From contig CP103025.1 in the NCBI GenBank assembly GCA_024752435.1, forward strand, positions 1,860,001 to 1,924,000: a DNA stretch of 64,000 bases, given 5' to 3'. A program made the translations under genes and the position numbers. The notes under the pieces were generated by a model, which saw only the letters and a program-made list of their open reading frames with translations, did not search any database and was not told where the DNA came from. This document shows, piece by piece, positions 25,044 through 36,643 of the stretch (the first letter of the stretch is position 1; each line of letters opens with the position of its first letter). This stretch comes from Allantophomopsis cytisporea (taxonomy: Eukaryota; Ascomycota; Leotiomycetes; Phacidiales; Phacidiaceae).

Positions 25044-28000
25044 ACCGGCAAAACCCTATCCGACTTTATTGAACGTCATAGGCATCACGCATATCAGATG
25101 TTGGTATTCTCTTTTGCCTTGGCATTCCTCTCCTAGCTTGAAAGTAACGTAAAATGCTCCGGGGATAATTAGAGAATCATTGCTTGGCCACGACACAAGC
25201 TGAATGTGGATAATCAGCCTTTGCTCGGCAGTTGTGGTATGATCCGACGTGCTCCGTCAAGTACCTATGAGGTGGACCGAGGGGACGGACCACAGTGAAC
25301 AATGGTAACTATGGGGGATCTATCACCACTATTCCTTGGACAATATAAACAAGTATATAAATCCTAACAGTATCAATACATACAAATGTCACTACTATAG
25401 TAACACTGTTGCCAATTGGTCAACCTCCACAAGATTCATTCAAAAGCAACTCTACCTACTCCATCATCCAAGAATTCATATCCATACTATTGAAAGAAAA
25501 GAGCCCTGATCCTCAGCCGCTCGTGTCGCGATTCTGTTTTGTCTCCACAATCCATGCTTTTCTCTTCGTATCACCTCTGCACCAACCCAAATGTACATTT
25601 GGTCTGACTTTTGGAGTGGTATATAACACTCTAGCAAGGGCATTCTGAGTCGTGCGTACGTCGACGATCGTGGGATCGGGACTGGGGATCATGGACATGG
25701 GGTGAAAGACGAGGGGTTTTACCGGCCCTTTGGCGCCTCTTTACCTTGTGGATAGAGTATGTAGTACTGATACATATGTTCAAGATGTAGAGAAATAGGA
25801 TACGAAGTACGAAGGCGTGTTGTAAAGTAGAGAAGAGCAAACGTGGATATCGGAGTACTCCATAACATGTATTCTACTCTCTGCTCTAGAATATCATTCC
25901 CACTTTAACCGTCACTTGAAGGATTCCACGTGACGGCATGATCCCAGATGGTCCTGAAATTGGCCCAATTTATACGGAGTACTTCCAGTATGAAGCGCAG
26001 AATATCCTCCTTCTCGAAGGCCACCAGTAAATAGCAAAAATCTCATAGCACATAGCTCCACAGTATTCAACGGCATTGACAACACTCTGAATCCTCGACT
26101 GCTTTGGCATTTTGATGACTATGTCCGGAACCCTGACTCATGGCCGGGGCCGAGATCATCTTCCTTCTCGACTTTACTCCGAGGTATAATACTATGCGCT
26201 GTATGCGCAGATATACGTAAGGTATATTCATAATAAACCGGCATGCTAAGCCGTAAGGATACGAAGCTTTCTCCGAGCATCTCAGTATCGAATCCGTTGC
26301 GCACGCCCGTGCAGCCAAATGACCAAATTACTGTGTCTCATGCGCTCCCAAATTTAAAATCAGCCCGCATATCGTCAAACAACAACACTTTCAAGACTTC
26401 GGATGGCGCTCGCTCTGCGACTGCCACCGGTAAGCTTAGCAAGCCGCGCAACTCTGCCGATTAGACAAGGCTTTCCTGTTGCCGTCAAATGCCTTCTTGC
26501 ACGCCGTCCATGTAATCATCCTTCAGGCGATCGTAATTATGGCGTCGTCGGATCTTAATAAGCAAGTGTGCGCTTGCTTCAGGGACTGTGCCGGAAGACG
26601 AAGTGGCCCGTGGTCCATGAGAGGCAGAACCAGAGCTGGAATGTCAAATTTACGACGGCATCAAGCCTCGGAAGAAGAAAATATTGCAGGGTCCTCTTTC
26701 CCAGTCGCACGGAAGAAATATCGAAGAAGAAACAGTTGTGGCTGTTTGACTGCGGCAGAATCGTGGATGATAGATGAAATTTAGGATCAGGATGTGAGAT
26801 TGTTTCGAGTACGACGACATGACTTATGTCGGCATCTTCCCGCAAGTGTGTATGTTTGCTTCCAAAATAACATGCTGCACTTGACGGGAAAGAGACTCAC
26901 GAAGATGATCGGAGAGGGAACTGAATGCAGTTTGCTAAAGTTCCCGTTGCTTACTCTATCTACTAGGTATTTATGTATGTACATACGTGAATAGCAAGTA
27001 CTTACGCAGAATGTTGACATTGAAGGTCACATCAGCCATTTTGCTGCGCGTTCCAGGGGAGGCCGCTTTCGCTGCCTGGGGCCAAATGTACCTCCTCTGC
27101 TCAATAGGTGTAAACGGAAGCTGATGAAAGAGAGAGAGTGTGTGTGAGAGGATGGAGAGGGATCGAGAACATCAATCCTTCCACAAGGCTATCAAACGCG
27201 GAGTCCACACGCTGTTTGCGATGAAATAGAGTGATAGTGATGCACGAGGGAAATGTTCGTCGCACACTTACATACATGACATACATATGATATGTATATG
27301 TATTTATGATATGAATATACGAACATGGCGCACGAAGCACTGTATTCCATACCTACCATGCTCCTACTTACCGATTGCTACCTTACAATATTGCAAACAC
27401 TCTACATGCGACGTGACCATGAACACTCTCGACCTGTGATATGAGATATCATCGATGATTATCAAGTCGGCGTCACTTTCTACACATCAAATCCCACATG
27501 GGGGTTCCAACTTTGACGGCTAACAGGCCGCGAGACGGCTCGCAAACAAATTACAGACGGGATTGCTGTGTGTAGCCTTTGACTTTGATATGCACGGTGC
27601 TGTGATAGGATGTGATGTGATATGATTCTGTTTTGCGACGGCTGCAGCACAATCTCGAACTGAGGTTACCATGCGCAATACAATATGTCTGGTCGTACAG
27701 GCCTCAACTGCGAGCTGTCTGGGAGGCGGCAGGAAGCTGAGTGAAAGAGATTTCTCTGAATGAAACGTGATGTAAATAGTAGAGTTACTCGGACGTACTT
27801 CCTAAGATCGGGCAAACTACCGAGAGGAAAGTTACTTGCAGAGTATGAATATTGGACCTCCAAGATACTTTTACATATGTACGTACTACTGTACTGCGTT
27901 TTTCAAGGTCAGGGTATGAGTATCCATTCTCCGAGATACATATCTCACGATGAAACCCATAGAGCGTTTCCCGCCGGATATTGGTCAGTCTTTAGCCTCT

Positions 28001-31000
28001 GGATAAGCTTTAACTTTCGTTCCTTTGTGTTTTGTGTGAATTTGCCTTTGTTGCCTCGGGTGGCAAGTCAACCTCTGCAACATTCTTATTTGGTTTATGA
28101 TGTTGAACTGTCTCGATATTACGTCCGATAGAGAGCAGAAGAAACAGCGAGCATTGAAACCAATCCTTACGACCGGCCCTCACTTAATATTGTAGTTTGG
28201 AGCTTGATATCCGTGCTACACACATACATATGTAGAGGAGGTGTTACGAATATTCCTGGCTGGGTATCGAGGCATGCCGCATGTCAACGCGTATTACTGC
28301 ATGCCGAGCACAGCGGACACTCGCTGACGCCGATGCTGATTCCGTCGCTGTCATTATCCTCGATCTGGTGATATTATCTTCTTAGTACACAAATCCGGCT
28401 GGCTTGGGCTGTATCAGCATCTCCCCAAAGAGAGCAGAAGTTATTTGCAGGAACCGTAGGGAGCAGCGCTCGGTTTCGAAGGAGTTCACTTCGAAGTCAG
28501 GTGAGTCGTAAACCGGCTCCGGTAGTGGTTTGGCATATGAGTGGCTGACTACCTACCTCAGCCAAAAGATCCCTTGATGATTCCTTCCTTTGTGAATAAA
28601 TACGGGGGGCGTTGCAAGATGCGGCCAGCAGTGCTCATGAATTGAAGCGCCCGCTTGTCACACGGCTCTTGACGGAACAAATTCCGATGTTGAATTTGAT
28701 TTCTCTGTGCATCTCATCGCGGAGTCTCGCTCGTACGCTCAGAAGGGGGACTGAGCCACAGCTGTCCCCACTACTCCAAGATCCTTACGCTTCGGGAGCC
28801 TCTAGAATGGCTGTAGAAGGCATGGAAGGTGTTGTAGGAAGGGGATCCTGGTGCGCGCATTGGCGAAATGTAAAGGTGTGAGGCGAGTGAGGCGAGTGAG
28901 GAGCAAGTGGATATTACTTGTTGGGTTTAGCGTATAATGAACATGTACACTCTGCGTACCTAGAGTACATACATAGGTAGTATGTAAAGTCGTAGTAGTG
29001 GTGATAGTGGAGTGGTGGATACTCCAGACTGTGACGCTGATGAGCATTCTGATTCTGCAGACTCACTCAAGAGACTCACTACTGAGTGGGGAGACTCAGA
29101 CTCACACTGAAAGGATTTAACTGTAAGTCAACAATTGAAATTGATCACACTGATTCTCAATATGTACTGTATTCATACTTCGACTCATTCAAGCTAATAT
29201 GTACGTACATACGGTACATACAAAGTTCCATTGTTAATCATCATCCACTTGCTGTGTACAATCAATAGCCAGATATGTATGTATGTAGCACGATAGCGTG
29301 TACTCAGAACTCCGTGCATACACATACATACCTCACCTTATTCACCTTCTCCATAGTTGCTGTCACTCCACTCGCATGAAAAACTCCCCCCACCAAACTC
29401 ACCGTCATCCAGTACAGGGTAAACAATTATCGTGAGTATTGCCTGAGTATGGAGTACGTACTCAAAGTCGTTCTCGTAGAATGAGTGGAGAGCCTTGGTG
29501 ATGTGTTGACCTAGAGGGCTCCATCTCTGCATAAGATCGTAAGGTACCTTGGAATGAGGTCGTGCTTTTACTACATACCTTACCATATATATATCCAGTA
29601 CATATGTATGTACCAGCATATTTACACATCCTTGACGCTCAGCGAAGCCCTAGAATTCTTCATGTATTCTTTGTCCCCGGCGACCGCCTTTACATTACTT
29701 ACATACATTACGGCTGTACAGGGCCTTTTAAGTATGTACATGCCCATGAAGCACAGAATATGGGCAAAGGTACATACATGTATACGAGATACATATGACA
29801 AGCCACGATGTATATATATACTTACATCGTGTAAACCCACTCCGCTACCCATTCTAACACGAAATACTGCATTCGACGGGGTAGCTAAGGTTAACCGGCG
29901 GAGATGCACTCTGGGCAATATGTCCAAATAGAGTACTGCCTCTATGACAGATGGACAAATTCGTCATATTAGCAAGCCATTCGGGCGTCACCGCCACGAT
30001 ATTTGATCGTTTTCGGCGTCCTAGCTACTCGCCAGTATGAACTTCATCCTTCGAGACTCCACCCTGACCGAGTTGTCAGTGAGGTGGTACTCTACTGGGT
30101 ACGCATGCAATAGAATGGCATTAGAGTATTTTTCTTTTTGTCTTGCCCACGCTCTTAGAATACCTCTGCATTCTTCTTTCTTGCCACCACCTCAGCCCTT
30201 TGTGTTTTACCTCCATTTGGGGGCGTAGGCAATACTTAGTGGGTAGTGACACATGCCCTTTTTTGGATTTGTGTGCTTCCCTCAGAAATCCTTACGGTCT
30301 TACAGAGTTGCCTCCCCTCACCTTACTTGCCTTGCCATCTTTTGCCCGGGGCTGATGCTGAAGCTTCACTGTTTGCACTACCTGACTTAGTTTAAGCCCT
30401 GGAGGAAAGTTTGTATCGTCCTGTCGTTCGTTTCTTGGTGACAGCGTCATTGGTAATTTCCAAGGGCCGAGAGGCGCTATGCCCGCCGTCTATCAGTGCG
30501 GTAATCTGTAACAGCCAGGAGGACTGTGTTGGTAAAGGCTAAGTGGTACTCGTTCTCATCGGAGAATGCAGCACTGGATTCGATGGAGTACTAGCAAGCC
30601 TCAGGTGGAAAAGGTTAACCATTCTCATGATCAATGGACTACTGCTCAGCATCGGCGACTACGAACGCAACATCCGCTTTCGAAAGGGCTGTGTTGATAT
30701 GGTGCATTTTTTCTTTTCTGATGGTTATTCGTATCCAAGAGTAGAGCTTGAATATAGAATACCAGTACCAAGAAACACCATGACGGAGAATTGTCTCCTG
30801 CATATGCCGATATACTGTTATCATCAGATTTAGGGAGGAGATTGTCATGCAATACGCACCAGATCCAGCTCCAGCGCCAGCACCAGAAAATAAAAGTCCG
30901 TAAGCGGACACAATTGATACCCGATGATGGCCAGCGGCATTCCAACTAAGAGTCTCCACAATCGAAGGATACCGCATCCAGCACATCGCACAGCAATCCA

Positions 31001-32633
31001 GGCACTTCCAGGCACGTTCGATTTCCACTTGCTGGGAAGCCTGTCCCCAAGGCAAAAGCCATATTCCATCATGGTGCAACTCCACCAACAAGGTCATGAC
31101 AGGACCCCTGTTGACTTTGTGCACGTTCCTGTCCTGTAGTAGAAGTAAGATATTGGCCGCATTGAATGCAATAAGAGACCAGCGAGACCAGTGCGAGACA
31201 AGAGAATGACCAGCTTAGTGGTGATCAATGTCCCATGAAGGACTTCTCGTCCGATACACTTTGCACTACGAGGCAATAGTCGAGGCTGAAGTGTCGAGGC
31301 ATGAATGTATGTATGTACTGTACGTGAGTATAGACGACCAGTATATGGACATCCAAGTACGTACGAGAGTGGGAGAATCTTGGGTAGGAAGATCGAAGGG
31401 TCCCGGGCTCGTATGTGTGTAAAGATGAGTAGTATGTTCGAATAGTTCGAGCGAATGATTAATTGTGGTAATGCATATATCACTCGGTAACTTTTCTATC
31501 CATCCTTTAAGTTCTTGCCTTGATTTTGGGTCCGAATATTCACCATGACCGTACATTGGAAGTATGGGAGACTCTCTTTCGCGTCCTTTTCTCGCTCTTT
31601 ATTCTTGTATTGGATTCGAAATATGGATATGGATAGGCGCGAGCGTCCTGAGGTGGATTTTCGGGCCCCGAAGCTGCGAGCACCCTTCTGTTAGTGGCTC
31701 TAAAGACGCCCGTGGTGGTGATTGAGCCGCCTTACCTTGGATCTTACTGTTTGGATGTGCTATAATAATTCCGTGCTATTACCAACTTGCTCCCTGCAGC
31801 CTTTTGACTTTCGACTTGCTCCTCCACGACTCAGTGACTTGGTACTGTAATGTCCTTAATAATTGCCCCAACTCGCATCAATCACCACCGTGCAGTGCCG
31901 TACCAGAGTAGCAGGTTCCAAGAACAAACATGTCCAACGCAAGCTCTTGTTCTAGAATATGGACGTGAAGTGATGCAACTGAATGGAGTAGGTAGCTTCT
32001 GACGCTGCAAGCCCTCTCGATCTTAATTTCTACCCAATCTATGCCTGACCCATGCTACTCTTGAGGGATCTTGAACTTGATGCTGTGGGCATCGACAATG
32101 TTCACAAACTTGGCCATACATATTTACTAACCAGACACGAGATCATAACAAAATGAACAATTAATGCCACTTTACAATGATTTATGCTAAATATGGAGTT
32201 ATCGTGGTGCACGCAAGGGTTGATGCTTAAATCGTTCAGAGCCTGGGCGGCCCCTGACCTTGCCTCCTCCTCTCTGGTGGAGTCTCCTCCTACGTCGTGT
32301 ACTACCCATGCTACATACACTGTATTCCCTCGTCCCCTTCCCTCTCCTCTCCTCACAACGACGTAAGTCATCCTCCACTCCTTAAACACCCCTCCTCAAC
32401 CTTGCGTGGGGTGGATGAGAGTCTGGGAAGTATAGTGCGTCTAGGGAAAGTCTGGGAGGGACCCTGTATCGCACACCGTAAAGTTTGGAGAGCTGGGACC
32501 TGAGAAGAAGACTGGGCGAGCTGGATTGCTTGTTGTCAGTTTTTTCCCTTCTCTTCTCTGCCCCTTCCCTGGGAGTTTCTGGGAGTGCTAAGGAGTGGTA
32601 ACACACCTCCAGTGGGGATGATGCTTGAGAGTT

Positions 32634-32665
32634 GGGTATTGGGTATTGGGTATTGGGTTTCTGGG
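32634..32665 (+). repeat. TTGGGTA heptamer repeat with G-quadruplex potential
   Basis: Four GGG tracts spaced by TATT, followed by a fifth GGG after TTTCT, all within 32 nt. The heptamer TTGGGTA is not the TTAGGG telomere unit. Folding as a quadruplex is a prediction from the pattern only. Confidence 0.75.
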
Positions 32666-32940
32666 TATGGAGTACTTCGTGGAAAATAAAGTGTCATCAC
32701 GTTGTGTTGTGTTTAACGTGATTTGCCGTTGGTTGAATCGTTACGCACGCATTGAATGCGTGTATATTCATGCTCCATGATACATACGTCCTCTGGGTAT
32801 TCACACTCCAATATTACAATAACTGTGTGAGTATTATGAGTGAATAGTAAGTAGGTAATACTTTACTTACTTACAGTCTGAGGGGGATTATAATGTACTC
32901 TCTACTGTACATACTTATCATTCCGATACTCGTCTTGGAA

Positions 32941-33032
32941 CCCTTCCTCCCCTCCTCCCCTCCTCCCCTCCTCCTCTCCTCCTCTCCTCCTCTCCTCCCT
33001 TCTTCCTCTTCACTCTTCTCTCTTCCCTCCTC
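32941..33032 (+). repeat. 92-nt polypyrimidine tract (CCTCC/TCCTC units)
   Basis: Every base from 32941 to 33011 is C or T, and pyrimidines continue to 33032 after a single A at 33012. Units of CCCCTCCT change into CTCCTCT. The complement is G-rich with GGGGA repeats. Triplex or quadruplex formation is possible. The open frames across it on either strand are low-complexity and not believed. Confidence 0.85.
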
Positions 33033-33761
33033 AATAACCCTTCTCCTGCAAAATGCCCCGTGTGGGATGGATGGAGTACAAGTATGCACCGAAGATGCAG
33101 CGCCTAAAGTCGTATGTAACCAGGTGGTGCGCTGTTGTCTCTGAAGAGATGGGTCAGGACTAGAGACCGGTCAAGGCGTTCCCTAAGCACCAGTGCTACT
33201 GTATCCATACATGCTAATGCTAATGCTCATGCTAACAAGAAAGTATGGATATCCCCCGAACCATATGTATGTATGTATACAGTCCCAGTACTAAAATCAC
33301 CCAAGCCAGGCATCTGTCCCTACCATACCTTACCACAATAATAATATGCGGTCCTTAGTAGATTCCTCGCTTGGCTCATTTCTCATCGGCCTATGCCCGT
33401 ATGTACTTATATTCCAAAGCAGTCCGCTCTCACGGGCCTACCGCTTTTGACTTTTGTTCTAGGAAATAAGAAAGGAAAAGTCGTCGAATCAGGCAAAGCA
33501 GGCAAAAGCGGGCAAAAATAATAAGAGAGAGAAAGGGAAATATATACACTTGGGTACTGTCCTTTCTTGAACGATCTTCCCTCCCGACTTCTATTGAAAT
33601 CTTTCTTCTGCTCGCCAACTCGTACTCAACCTCTCACTCTCCATCGAAGAAGGATATACAAAGGACACAAAAGAGATATTGTTGGAATATACCTACCTAC
33701 CAGAAAGACTAGTCGTCGGCGGTCCACCCTATCGGCACGTCCATTCATTTACCAACCAACA

Positions 33762-33797
33762 ACACACACACACACTCTCTCTCTCTCTCTCTCTCTC
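33762..33797 (+). repeat. Compound (AC)n(CT)n microsatellite
   Basis: About seven AC units run directly into about eleven CT units. Confidence 0.88.
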
Positions 33798-34014
33798 GAC
33801 TCCTATAGCCTGTTGTCGAATTATCTAGACAATACATCCCATACGCCACTCCTTTTGTCGACTAATTGACCCACCAAGCACATTCAGCAGTTAAAAGTAG
33901 ATCACAAAGTCAAGCCGATTGAATTATCGAGGAAGAACAACCGGCAACTCCGAAAGAACAACGCAGTACGTTAGTGACGGATCTTCTTGTGCTTTGGTAT
34001 CTTTTCCTCGAAGT

Positions 34015-34017
<3 letters not shown>

Positions 34018-34064
<47 letters not shown>
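34018..34064. repeat. (AT)n microsatellite, about 23 units
   Basis: An uninterrupted 47-nt alternating AT run about 470 bp upstream of the SOK1 start, probably in its promoter or 5' leader. The length is likely polymorphic. Confidence 0.92.
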
Positions 34065-34066
<2 letters not shown>

Positions 34067-34536
34067 TCGACTTTCCGCGCATCACACACATACAACGCCA
34101 ACACCAACAAGACAAGCGAAGGGCAAAAAGCAAGGTTGTTTGACAACAACTCGGAAGGATCTTGATTCTCAGTGTAACATATTGGGTAAGTTTTTCGACT
34201 GCTACTCTTCCCGGGTTTTGGTGTACCTATCCTTCCCTTTCACGGTGCTTCAGAGTCACAAGTTTATTCAACCTTTATGGACTCGTCTGCGGGCTTCCGT
34301 GATATTATGCACAAGACCATAAGCAAATGCAAGATCCTTTGTTTGTGCTCATACGAACACTACTAATCTGGCTGCATCCCCTTAGGCTATCAATCTCACC
34401 ATTATTTCCTCATCATAATCCGACGCCAAATATTACGTTGGACTCGAGTCTTCAAGTCGCTTATTTCCTTCCATCCTCACTTGCTCATTCTTCGAGGCTG
34501 TCGAGCCTGAAGATTCATCAAGAAGGAAAAGCAGAA

Positions 34537-36643
34537 ATGGATTGGTCGGCAGATAAGTCAGGAGAGCGAGGCGTTCCAAGTAGGGGAAGAAGTGATAGTA
34601 TAGCCATCCCAGGAGAACGACCAACAGAGACTGTCAAGGAAGAGGCTGGACAAACCAATCAGATAGAGGAGTCCAGACCAGCAATTGTACCAACCGGACA
34701 CGAGCAACCGCAATACACTGAGCCTCAAGATAGGCGGTATAGTTGCGAGACCATCCCTACGGATGCTGCTATGGCTGCAGCGGCTCCAAAATACAACCCA
34801 AGAAATACAATTCCTGTTCAAAGAAGCCTCTCGACAGGCAAGTCACCAAACAAACCAGCACTGGAACCTCCTGTCACCAAGTCCACCCTAAGTGAACTAG
34901 ATGTCAACAAGATTGTTCACAACCCAAAGCTTCGACATGACATTAATTTTGACCCCGAGTTGCATTTCAGACCGAACTTGGATGGAGAGAAAGGCCGAAG
35001 AAAGACAGACAAGGCGAACGCCTTCTGGTCAAAAATGTGTCGTGAATTGGAAGTGTTCGTGACTGATCGACCGACATTCGAGGCCGAATTTGGGGAGGGG
35101 GAATGGTGTTTACCCGCAACTTTACGAGCCATTCGGGGGATTTTGGAGACCCTCGTACCGGCAAGAGATCGTGCTTCTGTCGAGGAAATTTTCAATGTGG
35201 AGATGTTGATGCAGCAATTTACGAAGGGTGTTGCAGACTTGGAGAAGCTGGCTAACTGGCTTTCCAATCTCCTCAAATCCCATTGTGCACCGATGCGGGA
35301 TGAGTGGGTGGATGAGATGGTCAGTCAGCTTAGCAATGGAGACAAGAACCACGATATCCCCCTTCTGGTTGGCGGAATGAGAACTCTTTTGGGAGTTCTC
35401 GAGGCAATGAAACTGGTGAGTCCAAGAAATAATTTCTTTGCGGAATTTACTAATAGTTTCGCAGGATGTAGCAAATCACCAGATTCGATGCTTAAGGCCA
35501 CTCCTCATTGAGGATACAGTGCAATTTGAGCAGAAGTTCTTCATGAAGAAAATTGCTCTACGACGTTTAGATGTAGTTGGAGCTCACGCCTGGTTCCGCC
35601 AGGCGACTCGAGTACATGCGTCTTCTGTATCACATTCGGAAGGAGATATGGGTGTGTTTTTGAAGGCCTTGGTTAATCTCGTTCTTCCATCGCAGAGACA
35701 ATACCAGGTCCCACATACGTTCCTTTTTGATGAGGAACGTATTGTAAAGCTCCGCACCGATGTTCTCGAGGTCATCAACATGGAGATATGCACTCGCCAA
35801 TCTCAAGCGCTGCACACACAATCAAATGACTTCTCAAGCTCAACATTTAACGACTCTTACCGTTATTCCTCGCCAACCGTTCCCAACTCAGCATATGTAC
35901 GATCAAGAGCAAGCCCGTACCCATACCTCACTCGTTCTGCGAACAGCAGCAACACCTCGCTGGCATCAACGTCATCCGCACATTCTAGCGCAGCTTTCTC
36001 TCCAATCCACAGATCGCCAACATCCTCTCCACCTCCAATCCAACAATCACAACCTCCATCTCCCAACACTCTCCGAGCAACAATCCTCGCTGTGCTATCT
36101 GAAGCCGCACCAGACACCCGCTGGACGACAGAGCTGGGCGCTGTAGCACTACAAATCCTCCGCACATCACCACGCCCTCTCTCGGATCTCCCACAATTCG
36201 AAGCCGAACTTGCCAGCCACATCAACACGCCCAGCTCACCTTTGTTCCAGGTCGTCGAATCCGACGTCTCACAAGCCCTACATGGTATGCTCATGGAGCT
36301 GGTTACAAGCTACACGCCCTTGACTTCGCTGCAGCTCTTCGAATCTGCTACGTCGCCGCGCCCAACCGCCTACTCACAGCTCGCCACCCAAAACACTCTC
36401 CACGATATCGCTACGCGCATCGCCCACATCGGTATTCTGCATTGGCGAGTCTGGGCCCCGCTTGCCTACCTCGTCAACCCTGAGGCTGACGAGGCCACGA
36501 ATTCTTCTCGTGGCGCCAGTACAGACACCCAGATGGTCGACAGTGATTCCCTGTCCAATCCTCACCCAAACGGTGCCTCGCCGCATCAGAGCCGCCACCA
36601 GCAGAGCCGCAGCTCGAATCAGATTGAAACAAGGAGTTGTTGA
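34537..36643 (+). CDS. SOK1: TCP11 / Sok1 family protein (cAMP-PKA pathway-related)
   Basis: Homologue of yeast Sok1, a suppressor of PKA-pathway defects, and of animal T-complex protein 11. Exon 1 is 34537-35415, a 49-nt phase-0 intron with a TACTAAT branch site follows, and exon 2 is 35465-36643, giving 685 residues. The ATG at 34537 (MDWSADKSGERG) is in good context (GAAATGG). The frame is open 70 codons further to an ATG at 34327, but that extension is Leu/Pro/Ser-rich and looks like leader. The TCP11 region begins near residue 115 (STLSELDVNKIVHNPKLRHD) with the hallmark DKANAFWSKM. It continues through the intron (PLLIEDTVQFEQKFF) and is interrupted by a Ser/Pro-rich insert (about 430-500). 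The C-terminus is Ser/Gln/His-rich. Confidence 0.88.

Larger units (their letters stand above)
24953..34536. other. Gene desert of about 9.6 kb upstream of SOK1
   Basis: No frame in this stretch gives a recognisable protein, and the frames present are short on both strands. The sequence is a patchwork of AT-rich spacer and clusters of CATA/GTAC words such as TACATACATATGTAC (near 27.3, 29.2-29.8 and 33.3 kb). It also holds TACGGAGTAC-type motifs, an ACTC repeat, a four-tract G-run array, a long polypyrimidine tract and dinucleotide repeats. The last 300 bp before 34537 is probably 5' UTR of SOK1. Large upstream regions are common for fungal regulatory genes; undetected noncoding RNA is possible. 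Confidence 0.5.

Noticed and set aside
26243..26784. Possible two-exon gene or remnant (PNLKSARISSNNNTF.. then EDEVARGP, stop, EAEPELECQIYDG)
   Set aside because: Protein-like fragments exist in changing frames with stops, but too little to show coding. A search for homologues would decide.
32871..33144. Open frames across the polypyrimidine tract
   Set aside because: They consist of Ser/Pro/Leu or Glu/Arg/Gly repeats caused by the repeat itself.
33910..34165. Frames containing YIYIYI runs
   Set aside because: Produced by the (AT)n microsatellite.
25000..34500. Transposon or CRISPR array in the gene desert
   Set aside because: No transposase, integrase, reverse transcriptase, long terminal repeat or regularly spaced repeat was seen; repeats are short and irregular.
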